Below, piece by piece: positions 22,461 through 31,388 of a DNA stretch of 38,274 nt. The DNA is taken from IMG/VR virus record IMGVR_UViG_3300044691_000299, positions 1-38,274 of that record; one strand, written 5' to 3'. The stretch comes from a virus. The notes under the pieces were generated by a model, which searched no databases, was not told the origin of the DNA, and worked only from the letters and a program-made list of their open reading frames with translations. The position numbers and the translations under genes were made by a program. Positions within the stretch are counted from its first letter, which is position 1. Every line of letters begins with the position of its first letter.

Positions 22461-22940
22461 ATGGCAGGTATACCAGGAAGGTTAATAGGACTACAAATAG
22501 GCGGCATATTTATTAGCTGCGAGGTGTCCTGTGCATTTAATTTTCAATCAGACATGCTACCTGCCTCTGCAATCGATAGTGCGGGATGGCGTGAATATAT
22601 CGCAGGTATCCGTTCCTGGACGATGAGTGTAGACGGGCAGCTTTTAGCGGAAGCTGTAGGCGCCGACTTTAAAACAATAATGAACGCATGGATTGCAAGA
22701 CTGCCTTTATTTCTGGTGTGGGGTACCCGCCTTTCTGCAACTACGCAGCTTAGTATCAGTGGGGCAGCATTAGTATCCACAGGCGGCGCTACTGCACCAA
22801 GTAAAGGAAATGCGACATACACGGTTAGCTTTCAAGGGACCGGGGCACTTCAAACAAGTTTTGAAGATTTTACACTTGTGATCGACGCAATGCCGGCGAT
22901 TGAAGATTATCCGATAATTTTTGATCTAAGAGTTACATAA
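22461..22940 (+). CDS. Major tail (tube) protein, paralogue 1
   Basis: A 159-aa protein with GIPGRLIGLQIGGIFISCEVSCAFNFQSD (3-31), a central GIRSWTMSVDGQL strand pair, and SKGNATYTVSFQGTGALQT near the C-terminus, as in TP901-1/lambda-type tube proteins. It shares the N-terminal (L/I)PG(R/K)L(I/L)G-x-x-x-(G)G-x-x-x-x-C pattern and the C-terminal GNATYTVSFQGTG-like strand with the tube protein at 23914. One is probably the tube and the other an alternative or initiator subunit. Confidence 0.8.
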   Translation: MAGIPGRLIGLQIGGIFISCEVSCAFNFQSDMLPASAIDSAGWREYIAGIRSWTMSVDGQLLAEAVGADFKTIMNAWIARLPLFLVWGTRLSATTQLSISGAALVSTGGATAPSKGNATYTVSFQGTGALQTSFEDFTLVIDAMPAIEDYPIIFDLRVT

Positions 22941-22965
22941 TTATATTAATAGTTAATAATTATGT
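22935..22965. terminator. AT-rich hairpin at the convergent end of tube 1 and HNH gene
   Basis: ACATAATTAT (22935-22944) pairs perfectly with ATAATTATGT (22956-22965). It covers the stop of the tail-tube gene and the stop of the opposing HNH gene. A U-tract is absent, so termination strength is uncertain. Confidence 0.45.
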
Positions 22966-23455
22966 TAAGATTTGCAAATTCTTTATGGTGTCTAACAGCT
23001 TCTCTGTTATAAGCTAGTGCTGCTTGGTATTCTTTTTTAAACTGCCCTAAGTAGATACCTTTTCCGTTTACTTCAATTGAAGCTTCCCAACTATTTCTTG
23101 CTTTTCGGCGGGTCACTCCTAAATAAATGGAACTTGAATTTTTTCGGGCGGTTTTATTTTTACCATTTTCTATAGACGTAGCTTTTCTTAAATTTTCAAT
23201 TCTATTGTTTAGCTTATTTCTATCTTCATGGTCTACTACATCTGGTAATTCTCCATGGTGCCAAAGAAATATTAATCTTGATAAGTAATAGAGTTTTCTA
23301 TTTACAGTGAGTACATGACGAGCGCCAGTTTTCTTTTCGTTCACATATCCTGCTTTTTCTCCCTTTACCTTATTGGCTACTCTATCAACTTTCCAATATA
23401 AAAACCCATCTCGGTATTCAAATAACTCTTTTATTAATTCTTGTGTCAATTCCAT
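22946..23455 (-). CDS. HNH endonuclease with AP2 domain
   Basis: A 169-aa protein. N-terminal LFEYRDGFLYWKVD and LSRLIFLWHHGELPDVVDHEDRNKLNNRIENLRKATSIENGKNK (58-101) form the HNH core. The C-terminal SSSIYLGVTRRKARNSWEASIEVNGKGIYLGQF (107-139) is an AP2-type DNA-binding domain. This is a free-standing homing endonuclease. It lies antisense in the tail operon, between two paralogous tube genes. Confidence 0.95.
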   Translation of the reverse strand: MELTQELIKELFEYRDGFLYWKVDRVANKVKGEKAGYVNEKKTGARHVLTVNRKLYYLSRLIFLWHHGELPDVVDHEDRNKLNNRIENLRKATSIENGKNKTARKNSSSIYLGVTRRKARNSWEASIEVNGKGIYLGQFKKEYQAALAYNREAVRHHKEFANLNIIINY

Positions 23456-23476
23456 AAAATTAAGAAGCCCTGTACA

Positions 23477-23502
23477 GGTTCAAGTCGGCCAACTCTCCCC
23501 CA
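23477..23502 (+). other. tRNA-3'-end-like fragment
   Basis: GGTTCAAGTC, then GGCCAACTCTCCCCCA, resembles a tRNA T-loop followed by an acceptor arm and CCA; read on the other strand it starts GGGAGAGTTGGCCGA, like the 5' end of a Ser tRNA. The 5' side of the T-stem does not pair, so no complete tRNA is present. A 10-bp palindrome CCTGTACAGG (23469-23478) abuts it. It could be a relic att site or chance. Confidence 0.3.
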
Positions 23503-23557
23503 TACAAGGCTGAAATATCTTTTAAAAACGTGGCCGCGCTTTATCATTACAAATGTA

Positions 23558-23565
23558 TATATTTG
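23558..23565 (+). promoter_or_regulatory. -7 element of the moron-like gene
   Basis: TATATTTG fits TAnnTTTG exactly and ends 5 nt before the ATG at 23571. It gives the gene its own start of transcription, as expected for a moron. Confidence 0.5.
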
Positions 23566-23570
23566 TTTTG

Positions 23571-23912
23571 ATGGACACAAACGGAATCGGATTTATTGTT
23601 TGGGATAAAGGCTTTGCTTGCAGTGATGACGTAATCTTTGATGTTGAGTCCGATCCAGTGCGAGATGATAGCGGAAAAATAAATATAGTTAGAACCAATA
23701 CTTTGAAATTTAATTTTATCTTTGAGGTAGAAGATAAAATAGTTAAAGGTTTGAAGGTGTTTTGTCTATTCAAATCAGGGGATAAAAAATCAGCTTTTGT
23801 AGGGGAGGTAAGGGGTAAAAGCGGGGATTTAACTATCATAAATCTTTTAGGAAAATCAGAGTATATCAACGAAATCATATCAAAAATTAAATCATTTAAA
23901 GGAGGAAATTAA
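23571..23912 (+). CDS. Moron-like hypothetical protein, 113 aa
   Basis: The start MDTNGIGFIVWDKGFACSD is preferred to the one at 23553, which overlaps the promoter box. The protein is beta-rich and acidic (VIFDVESDPVRDDSGKINIVRTNTLKFNFIFEVED). No family recognised. It is inserted with the HNH gene between tube paralogues and has its own promoter. Its last codons carry an AAGGAGG at 23899-23905, a good Shine-Dalgarno 8 nt before the next ATG and rare in this window. Confidence 0.68.
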   Translation: MDTNGIGFIVWDKGFACSDDVIFDVESDPVRDDSGKINIVRTNTLKFNFIFEVEDKIVKGLKVFCLFKSGDKKSAFVGEVRGKSGDLTIINLLGKSEYINEIISKIKSFKGGN

Positions 23913-23913
23913 A

Positions 23914-24375
23914 ATGAATGCACTTCCCGGCAAATTATTAGGGGTAACCTTAGACGGTGTTTATTACAAATGCCAGACAAACGCCGATCTAACCTTTTCT
24001 GCGGCTGTAACTGCGGATGATAGCTGTAAACCCGATCAGGGAGCAGGTGCCGATCCGATACAATGGGTTACCAACTCAGTTGATAATAAATCCTGGGTGA
24101 TCACTTTCAGCGCAAAATCTTTTGCGGACGGCCTCGGGGCTTCCGGGAATCAAATTGCGAGTTTTTTTATTGACAGTGATTTAGGTTGCACAGCGCATTT
24201 TATGACTAATCCTGATCTTGGAGACGGTACAATTGCTACTGACGTTCTTTTTGAAGGTGAAGGCTTGCTTACAGGCTTAAAAATAAATGCACCGGAGAAA
24301 GGATCATCCACTTATGATGCGACTATCACAGGTAACGGTCCAATGACCAAAACTGAGGTAAACCGTACTACGTAA
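23914..24375 (+). CDS. Major tail (tube) protein, paralogue 2
   Basis: A 153-aa protein. LPGKLLGVTLDGVYYKCQTNADLTFSA (4-30), then SVDNKSWVITFSAKSFA and APEKGSSTYDATITGNGPM, follow the same pattern as the protein at 22461, including the N-terminal G-x-x-x-x-C and the final beta strand. It is preceded by a strong Shine-Dalgarno. Confidence 0.8.
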   Translation: MNALPGKLLGVTLDGVYYKCQTNADLTFSAAVTADDSCKPDQGAGADPIQWVTNSVDNKSWVITFSAKSFADGLGASGNQIASFFIDSDLGCTAHFMTNPDLGDGTIATDVLFEGEGLLTGLKINAPEKGSSTYDATITGNGPMTKTEVNRTT

Positions 24376-24380
24376 GTAAA

Positions 24381-24563
24381 ATGCCTTCGGGTACAGAAAT
24401 AAGAAGGTGTACAGCCTATCCGGGAAACCGTTGGGTGTGCAGTTATATAGTTTGGTTAAAATGCGGCTGCCGATATGACCGGTATACTATTACTTTAACG
24501 CAGGAAATGCAGCCGACTGAGGAAGAAATTTTAAAAGCAATACATGAAGATAACGATCAATGA
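24381..24563 (+). CDS. Small Cys-rich protein, 60 aa
   Basis: The sequence MPSGTEIRRCTAYPGNRWVCSYIVWLKCGCRYDRYTITLTQ contains four cysteines (C10, C20, C28, C30), perhaps a small metal- or disulfide-binding fold. The acidic tail overlaps the chaperone start by 20 bases. It sits in the position between tube and chaperone; no family recognised. Confidence 0.58.
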   Translation: MPSGTEIRRCTAYPGNRWVCSYIVWLKCGCRYDRYTITLTQEMQPTEEEILKAIHEDNDQ

Positions 24564-24954
24564 AAAAGAATACGGGATTATTTGGGGTATAGCTGCCATA
24601 GACCGTTATTGCACGTTAATGGATATGGAGATCGAACCTGCGTTTGATCTGCTTTTCAAAGATGAAGGTAAAGGTATAAAACAAACTATAGCTTTAGCTA
24701 AGTTCGTGTCCTGCGCTATTGAAAGTTATTCTGTTGTTCATGGTATTAGTGATGAAGCTTCTTACGAGAAAATATTAGTTGAGTTTGATAACCAGGGCTT
24801 ACCACTGATACAGGCTATTTTAAGTGATTTTTTAAGTTCAAGACTGATGGGTCAAACTATCAGTGAGTTTTTAAACCTGGTGGCTGTTGTTGAAGAAGGA
24901 GGCCCAAAAAAAAAGGCAACAGCGCGGAAATCATCATCACAGCCTACGAAATAG
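24544..24954 (+). CDS. Tail assembly chaperone, short (G-type) form
   Basis: A 136-aa protein (IIWGIAAIDRYCTLMDMEIEPAFDLLF...). Position before the tape measure and length fit the lambda G-type chaperone that coats the tape measure during tail assembly. Near its end is a slippery run. Most ribosomes stop at 24954; a -1 shift at A-AAA-AAG would make the longer GT form. Confidence 0.8.
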   Translation: MKITINEKEYGIIWGIAAIDRYCTLMDMEIEPAFDLLFKDEGKGIKQTIALAKFVSCAIESYSVVHGISDEASYEKILVEFDNQGLPLIQAILSDFLSSRLMGQTISEFLNLVAVVEEGGPKKKATARKSSSQPTK

Positions 24955-25211
24955 GGTTAACCCCGATTGAGGTAGAAGGCTGTACATTACGTGACTTTAG
25001 CCTGATGTATACAGGATACAAAAGGAGGGAAGAAAGAGAATGGGACAGGACAAGGCATATTATGGCGTTCATTTTAAACTTCTCCGGATGGGGTGCCAGA
25101 GAGTTTAAGCACCCGAAAGACTTATGGCCGCTTGACATAGACAGGGAAAATGAAAAACGTAGGATTACAACGCTTAAACAAGCGTGGATACTTTTAAAAG
25201 AATTTGAATAA
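24544..25211 (+). CDS. Tail assembly chaperone, GT fusion by -1 frameshift
   Basis: After slipping at 24909-24915, reading continues in the -1 frame as KKKGNSAEIIITAYEIG... through LRDFSLMYTGYKRREEREWDRTRHIMAFILNFSG to LLKEFE, stop at 25211. The fusion would be 222 aa. The T part has the LRDFxLMYxGYxxR pattern common in phage T-type chaperones. Its stop overlaps the tape-measure start (TAATG). Confidence 0.82.
24903..24915 (+). other. Programmed -1 ribosomal frameshift site
   Basis: The run CCC followed by nine A and G contains two heptamers in the right phase: C-CCA-AAA (24903-24909) and A-AAA-AAG (24909-24915). The latter is a very efficient slippery type. The downstream frame is exactly -1. 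Confidence 0.85.
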
Positions 25212-28200
25212 TGGCAAGGCTCGTATACGAAATAACCGGCGATATTACGGGGCTTACCAACGCAGTTAACCAGGCGCTCAACCTGGTAAAAAAACTCAAT
25301 ACTGAGGCGGGGAAAATTAAGTTTGGCGCAGAAGGACTTTCCAGTTTAGGTGCGGCTCTTGCAACAGCTACCAGTCAAACCAATCAGTTTACATCTGCCG
25401 TTAATAAAAACTCCCAGGCTTTTAAAGACCAGACAGCGGCTAACTCACTTGATAAATTAGGTGCAAAATTAAATGCCATCAATGGGAATGTACAGCTTTT
25501 CGGTTCTTCCCTTCAAACAGATCAACAGTCAGTACGGGCCTTTCAAACTGCTTTAAACCAGTTACTATCTTCAGGGGTGGATCCACTGGATAAACGGGTT
25601 CAAGCGTTAAAATCAAACATCGATGGTTTTAATAAAAGCATAACTGAGCAAAAATCACTTAAATCTTCATCGGGGGGTTTGTTTGGGTCTATTGGGGGCC
25701 AAATAGCTGGTGTTGTCGCAGGATATACTTCTTTGTTCGCTTTAATAGCTACAGGGAAACGGGTAATTGAGTTCAATTCGGAGGTATCTGATACTTTAGC
25801 AGATGTGCGTAGAACAGCGAGTTTAACCGCAGCAGAGGCAGATAATTTATCTGAGTCTTTAAAGAAAATAGATACTCGTACTTCTTTAAAAGGTTTACTT
25901 GATATCGCTGTTATCGCGGGGCAACTTGGTATCGCCAAAGATCAGATCGCTGGATTTACAAAAGTAATCGACCAGTTAAGTGTTACTTTAAGTGGAGAAC
26001 TTAAAGGGGGGCCGAAAGAAATAGCAGAGTCTTTAGGCATTCTGGATAAAGTTTTTGGTATAACTGCCAAGAATGGCGGCGACATTGAGAAATCTTTTAG
26101 CCAGATAGGTTCCGTTATTTTAGGTTTAGGCCAATCAGGTCTTGCCACGGGTGATTTCTTAGCCGAGTTCGCCAAACGTGTCGGGGGCGTGGCAGCCCAA
26201 GCTAAATTATCATTACCTGTTTTACTGTCTTACGGTGCTACTTTGCAGGAACAAGGTGTGCAGTCTGAGGTTGCAGGAAGTGCATTTAAAAGGCTGATCA
26301 GTTCTTTAGCAGTTAAACGCGGGGCTTTTCTTGCGGTGGCCCAAATCGCTGATTCGAGCCTTACTTTAAAACAGTTTACACATATAATTAATACCGATAC
26401 TCAGCAGGCTTTATCTTTATTTTTTGCAGGTCTTGCCAAAGGAGGCTCTACCACAACTCAGTTCCAGGATTTATTAAAATCAATAGGGCTTGACGCCGCC
26501 CGTAGTAGCCAGGCGATCACTGCTCTGGCGCTCCATCAAACAGAGTTAAACACGCACATACAGGAAAGTACAAAACAGTTTAAAGACGGCACTCTTGCTG
26601 CCGAACAGTTTCAAATAAAAAATGATACGCTTGGGGCCTCAATTGATAAACTGGGCAAAGCTTTTAATCAGGCTTTTCAGGGGGCGGGTATAAGTGCGTT
26701 TTTCAAATCTATAGTTGATGGTGTTACTAACACTATTACTGTTTTTGATAAGTTGTTTAACAGCCGGTCTTTTAATGAAGCTTTTCAAAGAATATTTGCG
26801 CCTCTTAATAACAGTAGTTTCGATGCTGCAAACTCCTTGCAAGATAGATTCGCTAATGTAAAAACTACGCAGGCTAATCTGCTAACTCAAAGCCCACAAG
26901 GTTTTGACAACTTATCTGTAGAACAGTTAAGGGCGCTTATACCACAATACCAAAAAGTAGCTTTAGAGGCTAAAAAAGCTTTTGTTACTTTTTCCAGTCA
27001 AGTTCAATCCGGGCTTGTAACAGATCCGGAAAATAAATTACGGGATTTTAAAAATACCGCAATAGAACTGAATGATGATTATAAAGGACTTATAGCATCA
27101 TTTTTAAGGGCAAGAGACGCACAGGCGCAGAGTAATAAGCAAACTTTAAAAAACATAGAGGAACTTACTGATGCGCAGCTCACCTCTATTCCCCAAATAA
27201 AAGCGAGGATAAAAGAACTGACAGAGCTTTCTGATAGTGGCATTTTAGGTAGTGATACCAATAAACGTATTATTGCTTTAAACGAACGGCTAAAAGAATT
27301 GCGAGGCACGATAGGTAGTATACGGAATGTTTTTAATGATATTAACAATAGCATTAATGACCTGGTAGCTAAAAGTAATGCACTGGCAGCGTCAACGGGC
27401 TTAACTGGTTATGCGGCCGAAGTACAAAAAGTAGCTTCTGAGTTTGCAAACCTTAATACAGGGTTTGATAAAGTAAAAGCCAATATCACCCAGGGATTGC
27501 GTAGTGGTAGATTAACCCCGGCTCGCGCTGAAGTATTAACCGCGAAAAATAATGCGGGGCAGAGTCAATTAGGGGTAAATGAGCAAAGGGCGTTAGATGC
27601 TGCGCTTGTATCGGAACGGGAAAAATTTAATAATGACCTGCAGGCTATTGATGATGCTTTTGGCGTTAAAGCTGAACAGTCGCGTAAGGCTGAACTGGCC
27701 GCGGTACAGAAATTAGCTAACGATAAAGTAGCCACAGTAACAAAAGGGATTTTTGACCAACAGCAAATAGAAGCGCAGTTCAACGCTTCCGTAACTGCGG
27801 CTAAAGGTAATAAGGACCAGATTGCTACAGCTACAAAAGTACGGGACGCGGAAATACTTGCCGCGCAGGAGTCAGCTACCGAACGCCAGCGTATAGCGGC
27901 AGGTGTTTTAGCTGCGCAGGATGCTATCAATCAAAAATATCTTACTAAAGAAAGGGAGTTACAGGATAGTATTCAAAGTATCCGGGATGTTGCTTTAGAA
28001 GATTTATCAAATAAAGAAGATAATGCCACCAATAAAATAGTTGCCGGATGGGATAAGCGTAAAGCTGAAGCAGCTAAATACTTTGATCAGTTACGAACGA
28101 TTTACCCCGAGCTCAGTGCTATTATTACTAAACAGCAGGAGTCAACAAATAATTTACTTGACGCCGCTAAGTTCCGGGATGTATCTGTAGAATTGTCCAA

Positions 28201-29410
28201 AAATTTTGCTTCTGCTATGCAAACAGGAGTGACTACTTTTGCAGATGACTTTTATACGGCTATCACTACGTTAGGAGCCACCCGGCAATCAATAGATGAT
28301 AAATATCGTCAGCAGTATGCTGCGGCTACAGATGATCTTACAAGGCAGCAGATAGCACAACAGGAAAAACTTGAAAAATCAGCTACTACATCATTCGGGG
28401 CTATCTTCAGTTCTTTAATATCAAATGCGTTAGGGGCTTTTAATAAGTCTTTATTTGATGGATTTCTTAAAAAATTCACCGAGAATATAGGTACTACTTT
28501 AATTAAGCCAAATCCTGATCAGCTTGGTTTGAAAGTAACCGGGGCACAGTTTTCTAACACGGTTGTGTCTGCGGGGGATTCTTTTCGTCAGCAGATTGAT
28601 GCGGCAGCGCAGGCTATCACATCAAAAATAAATCCACAAGTATTAAGCGGGCAAACGGGGGGTTCAGTTGGCGGGGTTGGAGAATTGATAGGAAGTGGAT
28701 TGGGAAGTGTTTTAAATGATTCTAGTTCGGCTTTTAGTCAGAATATCGATGACTCCGGGGTACATTTAAGTAGCCAGTTAGATACAGCAGCCACCTCATG
28801 GACACAATCTTCAGAACAATCTTCTACAAGTATAACTAATGCGGGGAAAAATTTATCTTCTTCCGTACTTAGGGCTGCGGGGGCTTTTGGGGCAATAGGA
28901 ACGGGGCTGTCCGCGGCTTTAGGAGGAAAAGTTAATATAAGTGGAACAGGAAATATATCTTCTGGACTAGCTACAGGCATAGCGGGGGCAAGTATAGCGG
29001 GAGGTTTAATATCAGGAGCAACAAAACCAACATCATCTGCAGGTCAGGCTATTGGTGGCGCTTTAAGTGGTGCGGCCGCAGGGGCTTCAATCGGGTCCAT
29101 TTTTCCAGGATATGGTACTTTAATTGGCGGGGCCATAGGTTTTATTGCAGGGGGTATCTCAGGATTGCTCGGGGCATCAAAAGCAAAGAAACAGGAAGAA
29201 CTACAAGCCGCGCAATTAAAAGCGCAGCAGGAGGGGAATGCACTGTTATTAAGACAAAATGCTTTAGCTTACACTACCTCAATTATTGGCCGGATGACGC
29301 AGCAGGGTATCGTGACTGGGGTTGATCTGAACTCATTCGGGCAGCTGACCGCGACAGTAAGTGGTAAAAATATTCAATTTGTTTTAGACAGGGTAGCAAA
29401 TGGGCGTTAA
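25211..29410 (+). CDS. Tail tape measure protein
   Basis: A 1399-aa protein. The TP901-type core is at about 185-400 (FNSEVSDTLADVRRTASLTAAEADNL, LGIAKDQIAGFTKVIDQL, AGSAFKRLISSLA). Long helical, Ala/Gln/Lys-rich central parts follow. Near the C-terminus is a Gly/Ala hydrophobic region (LSGAAAGASIGSIFPGYGTLIGGAIGFIAGGISGLLGA) like the pore-forming segments of other tape measures. It sets tail length, so a long non-contractile tail is expected. Confidence 0.95.
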   Translation: MARLVYEITGDITGLTNAVNQALNLVKKLNTEAGKIKFGAEGLSSLGAALATATSQTNQFTSAVNKNSQAFKDQTAANSLDKLGAKLNAINGNVQLFGSSLQTDQQSVRAFQTALNQLLSSGVDPLDKRVQALKSNIDGFNKSITEQKSLKSSSGGLFGSIGGQIAGVVAGYTSLFALIATGKRVIEFNSEVSDTLADVRRTASLTAAEADNLSESLKKIDTRTSLKGLLDIAVIAGQLGIAKDQIAGFTKVIDQLSVTLSGELKGGPKEIAESLGILDKVFGITAKNGGDIEKSFSQIGSVILGLGQSGLATGDFLAEFAKRVGGVAAQAKLSLPVLLSYGATLQEQGVQSEVAGSAFKRLISSLAVKRGAFLAVAQIADSSLTLKQFTHIINTDTQQALSLFFAGLAKGGSTTTQFQDLLKSIGLDAARSSQAITALALHQTELNTHIQESTKQFKDGTLAAEQFQIKNDTLGASIDKLGKAFNQAFQGAGISAFFKSIVDGVTNTITVFDKLFNSRSFNEAFQRIFAPLNNSSFDAANSLQDRFANVKTTQANLLTQSPQGFDNLSVEQLRALIPQYQKVALEAKKAFVTFSSQVQSGLVTDPENKLRDFKNTAIELNDDYKGLIASFLRARDAQAQSNKQTLKNIEELTDAQLTSIPQIKARIKELTELSDSGILGSDTNKRIIALNERLKELRGTIGSIRNVFNDINNSINDLVAKSNALAASTGLTGYAAEVQKVASEFANLNTGFDKVKANITQGLRSGRLTPARAEVLTAKNNAGQSQLGVNEQRALDAALVSEREKFNNDLQAIDDAFGVKAEQSRKAELAAVQKLANDKVATVTKGIFDQQQIEAQFNASVTAAKGNKDQIATATKVRDAEILAAQESATERQRIAAGVLAAQDAINQKYLTKERELQDSIQSIRDVALEDLSNKEDNATNKIVAGWDKRKAEAAKYFDQLRTIYPELSAIITKQQESTNNLLDAAKFRDVSVELSKNFASAMQTGVTTFADDFYTAITTLGATRQSIDDKYRQQYAAATDDLTRQQIAQQEKLEKSATTSFGAIFSSLISNALGAFNKSLFDGFLKKFTENIGTTLIKPNPDQLGLKVTGAQFSNTVVSAGDSFRQQIDAAAQAITSKINPQVLSGQTGGSVGGVGELIGSGLGSVLNDSSSAFSQNIDDSGVHLSSQLDTAATSWTQSSEQSSTSITNAGKNLSSSVLRAAGAFGAIGTGLSAALGGKVNISGTGNISSGLATGIAGASIAGGLISGATKPTSSAGQAIGGALSGAAAGASIGSIFPGYGTLIGGAIGFIAGGISGLLGASKAKKQEELQAAQLKAQQEGNALLLRQNALAYTTSIIGRMTQQGIVTGVDLNSFGQLTATVSGKNIQFVLDRVANGR

Positions 29411-31388
29411 ATATATCATGCAGTTCAAGTCTATTGATAATGTCGCCTGGCAGTGTGATATCGAAACGCCCGGGTATTCTGGCGCACCTATAGCCATCCG
29501 TGGGGTATCTGAGCAGTCTACGGAATTAGCTTATGATGGAGATAGCGCGGACAATCCTTTTGATCCGCTCATAAAATCAACGTTGACGCTTAATTTTTAC
29601 AACCAGGGGCAGGTTGATATGGACGAGCTGATGCGGGCCGGGGATAAAGATTTTTTAATTAAACGCTTCCGTAACGGTCACCTGGACTGGACTGGGTTTT
29701 TAAAACCAGAGGATATACAGTGGAACTTCTTAACGCCCCCTCAGCAGGGTACACTAAGCTTTATTTGCGGACTTGCAATGCTTGATGATATACCTTATAT
29801 CCATCAGGACTTAATGGGTAATACAGGCTCAATTAGTCGCTGTCCTATGAATTATATCAGGCAGATACTATTTGCTTCCGCTAATCTTGGTATTAAACTG
29901 CCTATCCGGTGGACTAACCAATTACAATGCACAGCTTTTAGCGGAGATTTCTTTGCCGGGTCTGTGACCTGGTCGCCTTTCAATGAAGGGTTTTATAGTT
30001 ATCAGCAGGGGGTAACAGGCGCAGATCAAGGACCTTTAGTAACCTGTGGCTACATACTGGAAGGATTTTTACGTGCTACACAATGCCGTATATATCAGTC
30101 AAAAGGTAAATGGATCATACGGAGGGTAAATGATGTGATTGCGGGTACTATTCAGTATAAAGAGATCGCGGCTGATTTAGGCGTATTCTCTGTTGCTTCC
30201 GGCACAGAGAATTTATCAAAACGTATTGGTAGGTCTGGATATCGGTTTGTAAATGAGAACGCACTCATAACTGTAAAGCAGGGATTAAAGTCTTTTAAAA
30301 CAACTTACACGGCTAATATCCGAAGTAACATTTTACCAAATGGTAATTTTGATGTTAAAAGAATAGTTTTTTCTGTAGCTGATGCATTTGCAGGTAATAC
30401 TTTTTTTTATTGGGGAAGCTATGATATGATCTTAGTTGATGACCGAGATTCTTTAGATGGCAGGGCAGGATTTTCAGCGGAATTAATAAATGTTTCAGGG
30501 GATGAGTATTACACATTAGTATCTGACGGAGGTGTATTAGGTAAGAATGGTCTGCCAATTGACGCCTATACTTTGATTAAGTTGATTAATTTTAGTTTTA
30601 TGTTTTCCCCTGGTACGGAATTCGCTCCTGTAGACGGGGAAGATCAGATAATCTGGGATAGCCAGCCCTTACAGTTTAAAATGATACTTAACCAGGGAGC
30701 AAATACTTATTATTTAACCGAGTTTGGCATTTGGTCTGCGGTTGAGGCCTGGGTTCCGATTGTTGTTCAGGGTATGAAAATAGGAGATATCGCTCAGGTA
30801 ACTTTTGATAAATTTCAAGGTATAAAAATACCGCAGCCCACCGCGCAGCCAATAGCCGGAGATATATGTGACTTGCAAATTATATGGCGCGTTAAAGAAC
30901 ATCAAATTTATAGTATTGATAATGTTTCAATCACGATTGATAACGGTAATGATGTTTACGAAGTATTCGACGACAGTAGTAAAAACACCTCTACTGATAA
31001 TGTGGACTTGAATATCAGCAGTAGCTTTGGAGGATATATGCTAAGTAATTTCATGACTTCAGCTTTAAAATCCGGGGATGAGAGCCGGTTTAATGATGGT
31101 TTAATTTACAGCGGTACTTTGACAGCAATTAATTCTCGTGCAGTTATGCGTTTCCGGTATAAATCCTCGCAGGTAGTTAATACAGATATGTATGTAGCCG
31201 GTGGTAACTGGTCATTTGATGAAATTTATAGTGTAGACAGTTTATTAGGTAAAAAATTTCTACCTTTAAATGCGAAGCATAACGCGGAAAAAGGCACTGT
31301 TAATATAATCGCGATGGAGGCCAGAAACGATAACATTGCGTTAAGAGAAAGTTTTTATAGTAGTAATGATGCTCAATTAAGTAACTAA
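29400..31388 (+). CDS. Distal tail / baseplate protein candidate
   Basis: A 662-aa protein. The N-terminus (YIMQFKSIDNVAWQCDIETPGYSGAPIAIRGVSEQSTELAYDGD) and FKPEDIQWNFLTPPQQ-like beta-rich segments fit Bacteroidota phage baseplate/hub proteins located after the tape measure. The C-terminal half (SITIDNGNDVYEVFDDSSKNT...) is beta-rich. Exact role is inferred from position. Start overlaps the tape-measure end by 11 bases. Confidence 0.66.
   Translation: MGVKYIMQFKSIDNVAWQCDIETPGYSGAPIAIRGVSEQSTELAYDGDSADNPFDPLIKSTLTLNFYNQGQVDMDELMRAGDKDFLIKRFRNGHLDWTGFLKPEDIQWNFLTPPQQGTLSFICGLAMLDDIPYIHQDLMGNTGSISRCPMNYIRQILFASANLGIKLPIRWTNQLQCTAFSGDFFAGSVTWSPFNEGFYSYQQGVTGADQGPLVTCGYILEGFLRATQCRIYQSKGKWIIRRVNDVIAGTIQYKEIAADLGVFSVASGTENLSKRIGRSGYRFVNENALITVKQGLKSFKTTYTANIRSNILPNGNFDVKRIVFSVADAFAGNTFFYWGSYDMILVDDRDSLDGRAGFSAELINVSGDEYYTLVSDGGVLGKNGLPIDAYTLIKLINFSFMFSPGTEFAPVDGEDQIIWDSQPLQFKMILNQGANTYYLTEFGIWSAVEAWVPIVVQGMKIGDIAQVTFDKFQGIKIPQPTAQPIAGDICDLQIIWRVKEHQIYSIDNVSITIDNGNDVYEVFDDSSKNTSTDNVDLNISSSFGGYMLSNFMTSALKSGDESRFNDGLIYSGTLTAINSRAVMRFRYKSSQVVNTDMYVAGGNWSFDEIYSVDSLLGKKFLPLNAKHNAEKGTVNIIAMEARNDNIALRESFYSSNDAQLSN

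Noticed and set aside
23456-23552. Complete tRNA gene
   Set aside because: Only the 3'-like part is present; the T-stem does not pair and no anticodon arm is found.
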